From JAAYCB01 sp012744395 (GTDB lineage: Bacteria > Planctomycetota > Planctomycetia > Pirellulales > Thermoguttaceae): a stretch of DNA of 30,446 nucleotides. Below the pieces are notes generated by a model. It was given only the letters and a program-made list of their open reading frames with translations, was not told the origin of the DNA and did not search any database. How positions within the stretch are numbered: position 1 is the stretch's first letter; every line of letters starts with the position of its first letter. This document shows positions 7,492 to 16,164 of this stretch, one piece after another. The stretch spans positions 1 to 30,446 of the forward strand of contig JAQVNJ010000069.1 of assembly GCA_028703175.1 (NCBI GenBank), given 5' to 3'. Position numbers and translations under genes: made by a program.

Positions 7492-8112
7492 CTAACGGGC
7501 GGGGGGGCTCTCCGCGCCGAAGCCTTTCCCTTCGGCCAATTGGGCTTCGAGGGCCGCGCGGCGGGCGCGGTAGGCCTCCAATTTCGTCCGCGGATCGAAC
7601 TCGACCGGCCCGCTGAACTTGGCCATCGAGCCCCGCGAGACGAAGGTCATGAATCTGGCCCATTGCCGGTCGGGTTCCAGGAACACGGGATCGTCCGTGT
7701 TGAAACCGCCATGGCAGTATTTTTCCGCCAGCGGGGCGGTGTGGAGGGTGAAATTGGCGAACGAGACGAGGACCGCCGCCGTCATGCAGGCGAAGACGAT
7801 TCCGCCGACCTTGTTGACCATTGCCAGGAACCGCACGTTGACCTGGGAGACCCGGTTGGTGACCGTTTGCAGGATCGTGATCAGCAGGGCGAAGAGGACC
7901 CACAGGGCGACAAAATCCCACCAGTAGCTGCCGCCTTTCGAGACGCTGTTCTCCAGCAGCCGGGCCACCGGCTCCCAGAAGTTGGTCGCCAAGAGCGCGG
8001 CGAAGACGACATTGATGAAACGGATCGCATTGCTCCACATGCTCTCGGCCAGCAGGCAGAGCACGGTCGCCAGGAAGAGGACCACCAGGAGTGTCGGGAA
8101 GAGGAAAGCCAT
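7492..8112 (-). CDS. CvpA-like membrane protein
   Basis: This 206-residue protein has hydrophobic segments at ~2-20, ~27-45, ~65-85 and ~100-122, in the spacing of the CvpA (colicin V production) family. The family is known for envelope homeostasis and biofilm-related roles, with a biochemical function still unclear. The soluble C-terminal tail (~125-206) is unlike the typical family and ends in an Ala/Arg/Glu-rich helix (EAYRARRAALEAQLAEGKGF). The start at 8112 has AGGA seven bases upstream. It sits 72 bp after the GspE-like gene and 32 bp before the DUF-type membrane gene, so co-expression is likely. CvpA is the best guess from topology and the NVVFAALLATNFWEPVARLL region, but the identification is moderate. 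Confidence 0.7.
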   Translation of the reverse strand: MAFLFPTLLVVLFLATVLCLLAESMWSNAIRFINVVFAALLATNFWEPVARLLENSVSKGGSYWWDFVALWVLFALLITILQTVTNRVSQVNVRFLAMVNKVGGIVFACMTAAVLVSFANFTLHTAPLAEKYCHGGFNTDDPVFLEPDRQWARFMTFVSRGSMAKFSGPVEFDPRTKLEAYRARRAALEAQLAEGKGFGAESPPAR

Positions 8113-8184
8113 CGTACTGTCCTGCTTGATTTCGCGAATCGCGTGTGCCGAGCGCCGCGCGGCGCGGCCGCCGATCCGCAGCGT

Positions 8185-10005
8185 CTATTGTTTCAGAACT
8201 CGCGTCAATTCGGGAAGTGAGGTGATTCCCTTGGCCACCAGCACGATGCCTTCCTGCTGGAGGTTTTGGTAACCGTCCTTTCGGGCGGCGGCGCGGAGCG
8301 CCTCGGCGGTGGGCTGCGCGGCCAGCGCCGCGCGGAGGTTGCCGCCGACCAAGAGCAGCTCGAAGATCGCGATCCGCCCCAGGTAGCCCAGCCCGTCGCA
8401 GGTCTTGCAGATTTGGCGGGGGTCTTCCGGCGGCTGGGGGGGGCGGTAGAAGGCCTGCACGCGTCCGGGGGGAATGCCGAGTTGCTGGAGGACGTTCGGG
8501 GGCGGCGCGTAGGCCTCTTTGCAGTCGTCGCACAGCTTGCGGATCAGCCGCTGATTGAGCACGGCCGTGATGCACTTGGCCAGATCGGCAAGCGGTGGCT
8601 TCATGGCGGCGAGCCGCGCCAGGGCGTCGGCCGAGTCCTTGGCGCGGATCGTGCTGACGATGAGCCGTTTCTCGCCGAGAATTTCCCGGCACAAGGTGGC
8701 AATCGTCTCGCCGTCGGCCAGGTCGCGGATGATCGCCACGTTGGGCTCCTGGAGGAAGAACCGCCGCATCATCTTCTTGAGCTGCTTCTCCGGGTCGGCG
8801 TTGTTGTAGGTCGAGACCTGGACATTCTCGACCGGCTCGTAGGGGTTATTCTCATCTTCCAGGGCCATGAACTCGCGGACAAACCGGTCGGAGTCGTGAA
8901 GGATGACGTTCGTCGTGCTCCGCAGCCCGGCCGCCGGCATCGCGGAGATCAGAAAGAAGCCCTGCTCGGAGGCCATCACCTCGCGGACCTGGGCCTGCAT
9001 CTTCGGCCGCATTCCCAGATCGTCGAGCGTTTTGAAATGGGTCCGCTCGCCCTCGAACTGGAGCACCGCACGTTCCCCGGTCTGCGTGCCCTGGGTGGCG
9101 AGCGTGCCGTTGTACTTTTTGCGATGGAACTCGGCGAGCAAGAGCCCCTCCTGGCGGCTGCGGCGGTCTTCCGCCTTCAGGCCGCTGACAAGCTTGAGGG
9201 CTTCGAGGGCCGGGTCGGCCTTTTCCCGCTCCATCGGGTCGGCTTCCTGCCAGACGCCGTCGATCAGGTGCCGCACGGCGACGCCCTGCTGGGTGTAATC
9301 GAGCATGATCGCGTCGGCGCGCCGCAAAAGCCCGTCGGCGACAATCTTCCGGGCATCCAGGAACCCGGGGTTCTGCCGCGCGCTGAGCAGGTGCACGTTG
9401 TCGTCGCGGTCGGTCTGCCCCCCGCGCGCTTTGAGGACCACGGGCGGTCCGGATTCGTGCGGGTCTCGATCCTCGGTCTCGACTTGAACGCGGAACAACC
9501 CGCCCAGCCAGCTCCTGATGTGTTTGGGCGTCAAGACCTTCTCGGAATCGCTGACGACGTCGTTCCGCGCTTTCACATACGCCAGCAGGGGGGCCAAGTA
9601 GGCGACCAAGAGCAAGGGGAAGCCGACGAAGAACACGGGCAGGAACCAGAACACGATGATCCCGGCGATCATCGGGCCGAAGACGATCGGGTTCCATTTG
9701 AAATGGTCGAGTTTCAACATCTGGGCGTCCTGGCTGGCCCAGTCGGTGGTGTAGGTCCACATGACGACGACCAGCCAGGCGGCACACAGCTTGATCAGGC
9801 TGAGGTAGAAGCCTGGCCCGCTCCACCCGCTGGCGGCCGGCGCAGCCGCTGCCGGAGAGGGGTCGGCCGCGGGCCCGGCCTCCGCGGCCGCAGCCTCCGC
9901 GGGCCCGGCCGCCGCGTCTGCGACGGCGTCTTGGCCGGAGACCACCGGAACGACAATCGTTAGGATTGCCAGGAACACGCAAAGCAAAAGCAGGTAGCGA
10001 CGCAT
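8185..10005 (-). CDS. membrane-anchored GspE/PilB-family protein with degenerate Walker motifs
   Basis: This 606-residue protein is related to type II secretion / type IV pilus assembly ATPases. An N-terminal signal-like segment (~3-23, ending VVSGQ), an Ala/Pro-rich linker and membrane segments at ~66-84 and ~108-145 are foreign to soluble GspE. The C-terminal half carries the family fold. It keeps the four-Cys zinc site (Cys492, Cys495, Cys533, Cys536) and the GYLGRIAIFELL motif. The Walker A position, normally GPTGSGKST, reads AMPAAGLRSTT (~355-365) with no Lys. The Walker B position, normally PDxxxVGEIRDxET, reads PNVAIIRDLADGET (421-434), losing GE. ATP hydrolysis is therefore unlikely, and a structural or regulatory role is inferred. 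Its ATG overlaps the pilT stop by one base (TAATG), which suggests translational coupling. Confidence 0.88.
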   Translation of the reverse strand: MRRYLLLLCVFLAILTIVVPVVSGQDAVADAAAGPAEAAAAEAGPAADPSPAAAAPAASGWSGPGFYLSLIKLCAAWLVVVMWTYTTDWASQDAQMLKLDHFKWNPIVFGPMIAGIIVFWFLPVFFVGFPLLLVAYLAPLLAYVKARNDVVSDSEKVLTPKHIRSWLGGLFRVQVETEDRDPHESGPPVVLKARGGQTDRDDNVHLLSARQNPGFLDARKIVADGLLRRADAIMLDYTQQGVAVRHLIDGVWQEADPMEREKADPALEALKLVSGLKAEDRRSRQEGLLLAEFHRKKYNGTLATQGTQTGERAVLQFEGERTHFKTLDDLGMRPKMQAQVREVMASEQGFFLISAMPAAGLRSTTNVILHDSDRFVREFMALEDENNPYEPVENVQVSTYNNADPEKQLKKMMRRFFLQEPNVAIIRDLADGETIATLCREILGEKRLIVSTIRAKDSADALARLAAMKPPLADLAKCITAVLNQRLIRKLCDDCKEAYAPPPNVLQQLGIPPGRVQAFYRPPQPPEDPRQICKTCDGLGYLGRIAIFELLLVGGNLRAALAAQPTAEALRAAARKDGYQNLQQEGIVLVAKGITSLPELTRVLKQ

Positions 10006-11153
10006 TAGAGTATCCCGGGTTCTTTGACTTCGATGCCTTTGAGTGCCATCTTCAGGGATTCCACGTTGGGCGCCACCTCGAACGCCGTGGCGCGGTCGAT
10101 CAACCGCTCCTGGACGAGGTACTTGAGGCTCATCGTGAAGTCCTGCATGCCTTCACTGATGCCGATGCGGATTGCGTCGGGCAACTTCTCGTCCTGCTCC
10201 TCGAGAATCAATTTGCGGACGGTCGGGTTGAACATCATGATCTCGACCGTGGGCACGCGCTGCACCCCCTCCTTGATCGACGGCAGCAGCTTCTGCGCCA
10301 CGATGCCCTTCATGTTGAACGCCAACGCGCTGCGGATCGCCGAGTGCATCGAGGCGGGGAAGAGGTCGAGGATCCGGCCGATCGTGCTCGCCGCGGTCGA
10401 GGCGTGGATCGTACCGAACACGAGGTGCCCGGTCTCGGCGGCGTGGATCGCCGTTTCGAAGGTTTCCCGGTCGCGCATTTCGCCCACGAGCATCACGTCG
10501 GGGTCCTCGCGCACGGCGTGCTTCATGCCGATCGAGAAGTTGACCACGTCCATGCCGATTTCGCGCTGGTTGATCAGGCACTTGTCCTCGGTGAACGTGA
10601 ATTCGATCGGGTCTTCAAGCGTCAGGATGTGCTTGCGGTAATTCTGGTTGACCCAGTTGAGCATCGAGGCGATCGTCGTGCTTTTGCCGGACCCGGTGAT
10701 CCCGGCCAAGAGGATCATGCCCTGGCTGTACTTGCAGAGGTCGTAAAGCACGGTGGGCAGATACAGCTCTTCCAGCGGAGGGATCCAGTTGTTGACGCGC
10801 CGTGCGACCAACCCCACGTGGCCCATCTGCTGCAAAACGTTCACGCGGAAGCGCCACTTCTTCCCGTCGACTTCCATCGTGTGGGCGAAGTCCGCGCCGC
10901 CGTCTTCGTCGAAGATGCGGCGATTCCGCTCGTCCATCATCGGAAAGATCAGCCGCACCATCTCGTCGTCGTCGATCGGCTCGCGGTTCATCGGCCGCAG
11001 TGTTCCGCTGACACGGATGTAGGGGGGGCGGTCGACCTTCAGGTGCAGGTCGCTCCCCTCCAGCTTGACCAGCGCGCGGAACAGCCTGTCGATCTCCAGC
11101 GGTCCCTTGGGCTTCTTGAAACGCTCCTGATCAATCTCAATCGGAATCGACAT
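10005..11153 (-). CDS. pilT: PilT-family type IV pilus retraction ATPase
   Basis: PilT is the hexameric cytoplasmic ATPase that drives type IV pilus retraction. All key motifs are intact in the 382 residues: Walker A GITGSGKST (151-159), Asp box TLEDPIEF (178-185), Walker B DPDVMLVGEMRDRET (~217-231) and His box ETGHLVFGTIHAS (~240-252). The N-terminal PAS-like region includes LEGSDLHLKVDRPPYIRVSG (31-50), typical of PilT. A long C-terminal tail (~330-382) exceeds classical PilT slightly. ATG at 11153 has a strong GGAGG seven bases upstream. hisF lies 83 bp upstream and the inactive-looking GspE-like gene overlaps the stop. No pilin or pilC gene is in the window, so whether it serves pili or another filament is open. 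Confidence 0.95.
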   Translation of the reverse strand: MSIPIEIDQERFKKPKGPLEIDRLFRALVKLEGSDLHLKVDRPPYIRVSGTLRPMNREPIDDDEMVRLIFPMMDERNRRIFDEDGGADFAHTMEVDGKKWRFRVNVLQQMGHVGLVARRVNNWIPPLEELYLPTVLYDLCKYSQGMILLAGITGSGKSTTIASMLNWVNQNYRKHILTLEDPIEFTFTEDKCLINQREIGMDVVNFSIGMKHAVREDPDVMLVGEMRDRETFETAIHAAETGHLVFGTIHASTAASTIGRILDLFPASMHSAIRSALAFNMKGIVAQKLLPSIKEGVQRVPTVEIMMFNPTVRKLILEEQDEKLPDAIRIGISEGMQDFTMSLKYLVQERLIDRATAFEVAPNVESLKMALKGIEVKEPGIL

Positions 11154-11236
11154 CTACCTTCCTCCGTAGCCTTCTTCTTGTCCTCGTCCCGGAAGCGATC
11201 GCCCCCGGCTCCGCAACCACGTCAAGGGAGTCTCCT

Positions 11237-12004
11237 TCAGAGCCGGACGGGAATTCCCCGCTTCCGCATCACCTGTTTGGTCTCGGCGATCGTGTATTCG
11301 CCATAATGAAAAATGCTCGCCGCCAGGGCCGCGTCCGCACCGCCGACCTGGATCGCGTCGGCCAGATCGCCGGGACTCCCCGCGCCTCCGCTGGCAACGA
11401 CGGGGATCGCCACGGCGCGGCTCACGGCGGAGGTCATCTCCAGGTCGTAGCCGGCCTTCGTGCCGTCGGCGTCCATCGAAGTGAGCACGATCTCTCCGGC
11501 CCCCAATCGTTCCACCTCGATCGCCCAGGCCACCGCCTCGTAGCCGGTGCCGACGCGCCCGCCATGGATCTGCACCTCCCAGAACTCGTCTCCATCCTTT
11601 CGCACGCGTTTCGGATCGATGTTAACCACGATGCACTGGCTTCCAAACCGCCGCGCCGCTCGACGGACAAACTCCGGATCGAGGCAAGCGGCTGAGTTGA
11701 TCGACACTTTGTCGCTGCCCGCACGGAGCAGCGCGCGAATATCCTCCAGGCTGCGGATGCCGCCGCCGACGGTCAGCGGCATGAACACCACCTCGGCGGT
11801 GCGCCGAACCACGTCGAGGATGATGTCACGCCCTTCGTGGCTCGCCGTAATGTCAAGAAACACCAATTCATCCGCGCCTTCGCGCTCGTACCGCTCGGCG
11901 ACCTCAACCGGGTCGCCCGCGTCGCGAAGGTTGACGAAATTGGTACCCTTGACAACCCTGCCCCGGTTGACGTCGAGGCAAGGAATAATCCGCTTGGCGA
12001 GCAT
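11237..12004 (-). CDS. hisF: imidazole glycerol phosphate synthase, cyclase subunit
   Basis: HisF cyclises PRFAR with HisH-derived ammonia to imidazole glycerol phosphate and AICAR in histidine synthesis. The 255-residue barrel has the family marks: AKRIIPCLDVNRGRVVKG (~3-20) with catalytic Asp11, VGGGIRS in the phosphate-binding loop, NIDPKR, and the second conserved Asp in TSMDADGTKAGYD, followed by VVASGGAGS. ATG at 12004 begins the family homology; the frame continues upstream to 12193 but without similarity. The Shine-Dalgarno is poor (GGAG directly abutting). hisH and other his genes are absent from this window. It is the first gene of the minus-strand group running into pilT. Confidence 0.97.
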   Translation of the reverse strand: MLAKRIIPCLDVNRGRVVKGTNFVNLRDAGDPVEVAERYEREGADELVFLDITASHEGRDIILDVVRRTAEVVFMPLTVGGGIRSLEDIRALLRAGSDKVSINSAACLDPEFVRRAARRFGSQCIVVNIDPKRVRKDGDEFWEVQIHGGRVGTGYEAVAWAIEVERLGAGEIVLTSMDADGTKAGYDLEMTSAVSRAVAIPVVASGGAGSPGDLADAIQVGGADAALAASIFHYGEYTIAETKQVMRKRGIPVRL

Positions 12005-12516
12005 CTCCGCCGCGCTCCGATGGCGGTTGTCTCGGCAGGAGACGCAGCAACAGCGGCTCCCTGCCAGAAGCCTGCCGCCGACCATCTTCCGCGCGAAAGC
12101 ATGTCCCGGGCACGTGCACACCGGAGATCGCGCAATGAATGTGGCTGTTCCGGCGAGCCTCTTCTGCCCTGCTCCTACTGCCACGCGCCGCAAGACCCAA
12201 GTCGCCCCGCGCAGCCAAGACGGACCCCGCCAGAGATGGCATCGGGGTCGGTCCTTCGCGGAAGCACCCGTCCCGGGCGCGCCTTGTCATATATACTACA
12301 GGAAAGCCTTACTGTAAGTTCAGCGGGCCCCGTGGTCAACGGTCCCGGGAGCGGTTCCTGGATTTCCAGCACGCGGCCCGCCGCTCCGCATGCCCGCAGA
12401 GCCCGTGCTGGACGCGCGGACGATAACCCCCAAGAGGGGACAGCCGGCCGGCCAACCCACGGACTCCAGAGCAGCAGGTCGGGCCCCCGGCCCGCTCGGT
12501 CGATCCAGACGCCCGG
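12005..12516. other. intergenic gap upstream of hisF
   Basis: 512 bp between the DinG stop and the hisF start contain no frame with recognisable product. The only local drop in GC is around 12286-12320, where a promoter candidate for hisF is listed separately. I see no tRNA, no obvious riboswitch and no his-type leader peptide with a run of His codons. Confidence 0.5.
12290..12318 (-). promoter_or_regulatory. candidate promoter for hisF-pilT transcript
   Basis: Minus-strand CTTACA (12313-12318) and TATATA (12290-12295) are 17 bp apart, in the only AT-rich patch of the gap. The implied leader to hisF is ~280 nt, which is long. The call is weak. Confidence 0.3.
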
Positions 12517-14490
12517 TCAGTCGGCCCGCTCGACAACGACCCGGCAATCCGGCAGCGATTTCAAGAACATCCGGCCATAGGGCTTCGATCGCACCCTGGG
12601 GTCCAGGATCACGACGATCCCCTGGTCTTTGCGCGTTCGGATCAGGCGTCCGAATCCCTGTTTGAGCTTGATGATCGCCGAAGGAACCTGAAAATCGTGG
12701 AATGGGTTCCCCCCGCGGGCGCGAATCGCTTCGATACGGGCTTCCGTGAGGGGGTGGTCGGGCACACTGAAGGGGAGCCGGGTAATGATCACGTTGCGGA
12801 GCGCATCGCCCGGCACGTCGACCCCCTGCCAGAAGCTGTCGGTCCCGAAGAGGACCGAACGCGGGTTCTTCTTGAACCGTTCGAGCATCTGGCCGCGGGG
12901 CATCCCCTCCGACTGGGAGAACAGGGCGAGGTCGTTTTCGGCCAGCCAAGGCACAAGGGCCTCCGTGATGCGGCGCATCATCTCGTAGCTGGTGAACAGG
13001 ACGAAAGCCCGGCCGTCGGTCCGCGCTACATAGCGGCGGATCATCTCCGCCACCTTGCGCTCATACTCTCGCGAGGCGGAGGCCGGGTCGGGCATCGCAT
13101 CGACCAGCACCAGTTCGACCTGCGCGCGGTAGTCGAACGGACTGCCGAGACAGAGCGTTTCTGCCTTCGTCAGGCCGATCCGCGATTTGAAGAAGTCGAA
13201 CGATCCCGTGCCGGTGGCCAACGTCGCACTGGTCAGCACCACGGTCGGCACTTCATCGAACAGGGCCTCGCGAAGCGCGGGCCCGACATCGATCGGCGAC
13301 GCCGCCAATTTCATCCGCAAACGCCGGCGGTAGAACGACTGCTCGATCCAATAGACCGCCTCCGGCATCCGCTGGAGCCGCCAGTCCTCGACCACCTGGG
13401 CCAGGCCGTTGAGCCGCTCCACCGCAGCCACAAAGTCCTGCCGCTGGTCCGGCGCCTCGATCCCGTCGGCAACCTTCCTCACGCTCCGGGCGAGATTCGC
13501 CAACCCCTCGCTCAAGGGGTTGGCGACGATGCCGGGCGCCCGCACCCGGCCATTGTTCCCCGCGTGGTTGTGAAGCCAGGCGTCGATCGACTCGAAGAAG
13601 TCCGACGCTCGGTCGCGGCAATCGGCGACAAGACGCTGGGCCTCGGCCGTCGACCTGCCCACGAGCAACCCCTTGTTCGTGCGGTCGTTGTAGAGGCGGT
13701 TCAAGGCGTAGTCGACCTGCCCGCTGGTGACGCCGATCCCCAGGTGGTCTCCAGCCACCGCTTCGAGGTTGTGGGCCTCGTCGACGATCAGCACGTTGTA
13801 TTCCGGCAGGATGCTCACGCCCTGGCGGCGGAGATTCAGATCGCTGCAAAGCAGCGCATGGTTGACAATCAGGATCTGGGCGTTGAGCATCCGTCGCCGG
13901 GCTTTGAAGTAGAAGCAGTCCTTGTTCTGCGGGCAGTTCCGCCCCATGCAGTTGCCCGAGTCGCTGGCCACTTCATCCCAAACGCCGGGGATGGGCCGGA
14001 ACGGCAGGTCGGCCAGTGAGCCGTCCCCCGTGTCACGAGCCCAGTCGGTGATCCGGCGGAGTTGCTCGAATTCCTCCGTCGAGGCGAACAGCCCGGATGC
14101 CCTGGCGTGCGCGTTGTGCAGCCGGCGGAGGCTCAGATAGTTGCCGCGGCCTTTGACGAGCACGGCGGTGAATTCGAGCGGCAGGAGGCTGTTCAACAAG
14201 GGGATGTCCTTGCTGATCAACTGCTCCTGGAGGCTGATCGTGTGGGTCGAGACGACGACCTTTGTCTTCTGCCCGTCCGCCTTGGAGCCGGCGGCCGCCA
14301 GGATCGCCGGCACGAGGTAGGCGAAGCTCTTGCCGACGCCGGTCCCCGCCTCGACGATCAGGTGGTGGCCGCCACGAATCGCACGCCCGACCGCCTCGGC
14401 CATCGCCAACTGCTCGGGACGATGCTCGTAGCGTTCCATCCTGGCGGCGATGCGGCCTTGTGGGCCGAGAATATCCTGCGGCGAAAGCAT
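12517..14490 (-). CDS. dinG: DinG/XPD-type ATP-dependent DNA helicase
   Basis: This is a 657-residue superfamily 2 helicase of the DinG/YoaA/XPD group, acting 5'-3' on damaged or structured DNA. Seen are Walker A VEAGTGVGKS (46-55), VVVSTHTISLQEQL (~78-91), DEAH at 237-240, LTSATL in the second half and GFGRLIRTRKDQGIVVILDP near the end with the motif VI arginines. In family members an Fe-S cluster is held by four Cys, the first within a KGRxNYxC motif. Here that motif reads KGRGNYLS, with Ser at 120, while Cys181, Cys186 and Cys192 remain. The start at 14490 has no clear Shine-Dalgarno; an internal ATG at 14439 (residue 18) is possible. It is divergent from the zinc-ribbon membrane gene. The dinG name is used at family level. 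Confidence 0.92.
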   Translation of the reverse strand: MLSPQDILGPQGRIAARMERYEHRPEQLAMAEAVGRAIRGGHHLIVEAGTGVGKSFAYLVPAILAAAGSKADGQKTKVVVSTHTISLQEQLISKDIPLLNSLLPLEFTAVLVKGRGNYLSLRRLHNAHARASGLFASTEEFEQLRRITDWARDTGDGSLADLPFRPIPGVWDEVASDSGNCMGRNCPQNKDCFYFKARRRMLNAQILIVNHALLCSDLNLRRQGVSILPEYNVLIVDEAHNLEAVAGDHLGIGVTSGQVDYALNRLYNDRTNKGLLVGRSTAEAQRLVADCRDRASDFFESIDAWLHNHAGNNGRVRAPGIVANPLSEGLANLARSVRKVADGIEAPDQRQDFVAAVERLNGLAQVVEDWRLQRMPEAVYWIEQSFYRRRLRMKLAASPIDVGPALREALFDEVPTVVLTSATLATGTGSFDFFKSRIGLTKAETLCLGSPFDYRAQVELVLVDAMPDPASASREYERKVAEMIRRYVARTDGRAFVLFTSYEMMRRITEALVPWLAENDLALFSQSEGMPRGQMLERFKKNPRSVLFGTDSFWQGVDVPGDALRNVIITRLPFSVPDHPLTEARIEAIRARGGNPFHDFQVPSAIIKLKQGFGRLIRTRKDQGIVVILDPRVRSKPYGRMFLKSLPDCRVVVERAD

Positions 14491-14872
14491 AGGACGAACA
14501 GGCGGCTATCAGGCGACGTTGCCGGCAATCGAATTCCACTCGCAGCGGCGCCAGGGGGGAGGGGAAGCAGGCCCTTCCCGCAGCCCGCGGCCAAACGGCG
14601 TTCGACGCCGCGAAGGGTCGCAGGATTCAGCCTACCAATCCCGGGAACGGTCCGGTAGGGCGACAGCCACCCGATTCCGCGGAAACGGAGCGGATTCGCC
14701 CTTGTGCCCGTCTGGCGACGGCCCCGGTCCTGTGCTATCTTCCGGAAACGTCGCCCCGGCTGGCGGCGCTGGCGGCCCGCCCCCCTGCCGCCGTCGAGGG
14801 GCAGCAGACAACTGGCCGGACTCCTTACGTTTCAAAGGACTCTCTGACGAGGCAACGTCACGTTGAGACCCC
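14491..14872. other. divergent intergenic region
   Basis: 382 bp between the divergent helicase and zinc-ribbon membrane genes. It must hold the promoters of both. One plus-strand candidate is listed at 14733-14741. I found no convincing minus-strand promoter and no gene. Confidence 0.5.
14733..14741 (+). promoter_or_regulatory. candidate extended -10 promoter for zinc-ribbon membrane protein
   Basis: TGCTATCTT carries an extended -10 (TGn) followed by TATCTT. The -35 at 17 bp spacing (TGGCGA) is poor. The leader to the ATG at 14873 would be ~125 nt. Confidence 0.3.
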
Positions 14873-15877
14873 ATGCCGATTGAATTCCGCTGTCTCCAGT
14901 GCGGCAAGCTGTTGCGAACGGGCGACGACACCGCGGGCAAGCAGGCGAAGTGCCCCGAATGCGGCGGAGTGATGCCAATCCCGGGGGAGCCCGTCGCGAC
15001 GTCCCCGATGATCCGTGAATGGCAAGACGCCTCGTCCGGCCCCGTGGGCGACTCCAGTCAGGCAGAAAACCCTTACCAGTCGCCCGCCGCATTCCCCGCC
15101 GCGCAGGCCTGGGCGGTGCCGGCCGGCGAGATTCGCCCCACGCGGATCGGTTTCGGCGAGACACTCTCGCGGGCATGGGCCGTGTTCAGCGACTCGTGGC
15201 TGGTCGTCCTCGGCGCGTTCCTGCTGATGCTCCTGGTCTACTTCGCCGGCTATTTCGTCATGGCGTCGATCGCTGCGGGGATCGGCATCGCCATCCAGGA
15301 CCGCGATGCCGCCAGAATCCTGGCCCACGCGGCCCAGCTCGGCGCCGCCCTGCTCTCCCTTTGGCTGAACATCGGCCTGCAACTGTTCGCCCTTGGGGTG
15401 GCCCGCGGCGAGCAGCCGCGCTACGGGTTGGTCTTCGCCGGCGGTCCGCGGCTTCTGCCGGTGATCGGCTGCTTCCTCCTGACCGGGCTGATTGTCTTCG
15501 GGGGTACGCTGCTTCTGATCGTCCCGGGTTTGATCTTCCTCATGATGCTCTCGCAGGCCCAGTTGCTCGTCATCGATCGCCAGCTCGGCGTGCTTCCGGC
15601 GATCTCGCTCTCGGCGAAAATCATGGCCGGCAACAAGCTCGTCGTGCTGGTGATCTGGATTGTCGCTGGTGTCTTGGCGTACCTGTTCGCACTGGTCACC
15701 TGCGGCCTCGGACTGTTCGCCGCGACCCCTTACCTGCTGCTGCTGAAGATCGTGATCTACCTTTCCGCGAGCGGCCAGCCAACCCTCGCCGATCGCTACG
15801 CCGCGGCAGCCAGCCCGTTCGCACCGCAGGGCGGCTCCCCCTCCCAGCAACAGGGCGAGTCGCCATTCATGGCGTGA
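14873..15877 (+). CDS. zinc-ribbon plus multi-pass membrane protein
   Basis: This 334-residue protein starts with a zinc ribbon, CLQC-x16-CPEC (Cys7, Cys10, Cys27, Cys30). A Pro/Ala-rich, probably disordered linker (~33-90) follows, then six or so hydrophobic segments between ~100 and ~300 (LVVLGAFLLMLLVYFAGYFV, LLIVPGLIFLMMLS, LFALVTCGLGLFAATPYLLL). The membrane part resembles the DUF975/YciC-type integral membrane proteins, whose function is unknown, and the GETLSRAWAVFSDSW segment before the first helix is typical of that type. Such zinc-ribbon heads on membrane proteins are frequent in Planctomycetota. The C-terminal tail is Gln/Ser/Pro-rich. The start is supported by the ribbon but has only a weak GAG upstream. 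A single gene with no same-strand partner. Confidence 0.85.
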   Translation: MPIEFRCLQCGKLLRTGDDTAGKQAKCPECGGVMPIPGEPVATSPMIREWQDASSGPVGDSSQAENPYQSPAAFPAAQAWAVPAGEIRPTRIGFGETLSRAWAVFSDSWLVVLGAFLLMLLVYFAGYFVMASIAAGIGIAIQDRDAARILAHAAQLGAALLSLWLNIGLQLFALGVARGEQPRYGLVFAGGPRLLPVIGCFLLTGLIVFGGTLLLIVPGLIFLMMLSQAQLLVIDRQLGVLPAISLSAKIMAGNKLVVLVIWIVAGVLAYLFALVTCGLGLFAATPYLLLLKIVIYLSASGQPTLADRYAAAASPFAPQGGSPSQQQGESPFMA

Positions 15878-15940
15878 GCCGCGCGTACGTCTCGATCCAC
15901 GGTTTGATCGGCACCTTGCTCATCGGCGCACGTTCTTCTA

Positions 15941-16108
15941 TTACAGGTTCGTTTCCTCGTGTGGGTCGTAGACGCCGATCCGCCCCGGTTCGACGATCCA
16001 CAAGACGCCCGTCAGGGGTTTAGAGGTGAGTTCGGTGAGTACGCTTTCCAGCGTCGCCTCGATTGCGGGCAGCACCGCACGGGGTGGGCGAATCACAACG
16101 ATCCCCTC
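15941..16108 (-). pseudogene. possible 3' remnant of a DUF5615 (PIN-like toxin) gene
   Basis: The last 55 codons of an open minus-strand frame read protein-like: VVIRPPRAVLPAIEATLESV, then VLWIVEPGRIGVYDPHEE before a stop at 15941. The pattern (IR, a long helix, then VVEPGRxRV) recalls the C-terminus of DUF5615 predicted toxin nucleases. Upstream of ~16108 the frame passes directly into the 36-bp repeat array and then antisense to selA, so no N-terminal part exists here. It looks like a truncated gene whose 5' part was lost or replaced by repeat expansion. This is a tentative reading based on a short segment. Confidence 0.3.
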
Positions 16109-16164
16109 CGGGCAAGCTGGCGGGATTTTTCGAGAGGCTGAGCCGGGGAGGTAGTCGGAAACCG

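Noticed and set aside
6728..8692. A 654-codon open minus-strand frame
   Set aside because: Only the last 243 codons are protein-like. The upstream part is antiphase to the CvpA-like and GspE-like genes and has shadow composition (Arg/Pro/Gly-rich).
12005..12193. N-terminal extension of HisF
   Set aside because: The frame is open but Cys/Arg-rich and unlike HisF. The family start is at 12004.
14858..15850. Minus-strand 330-codon frame opposite the zinc-ribbon membrane gene
   Set aside because: His/Gln/Asp/Glu-rich composition is typical of the antisense of a hydrophobic protein. The plus strand has a zinc ribbon and membrane helices.
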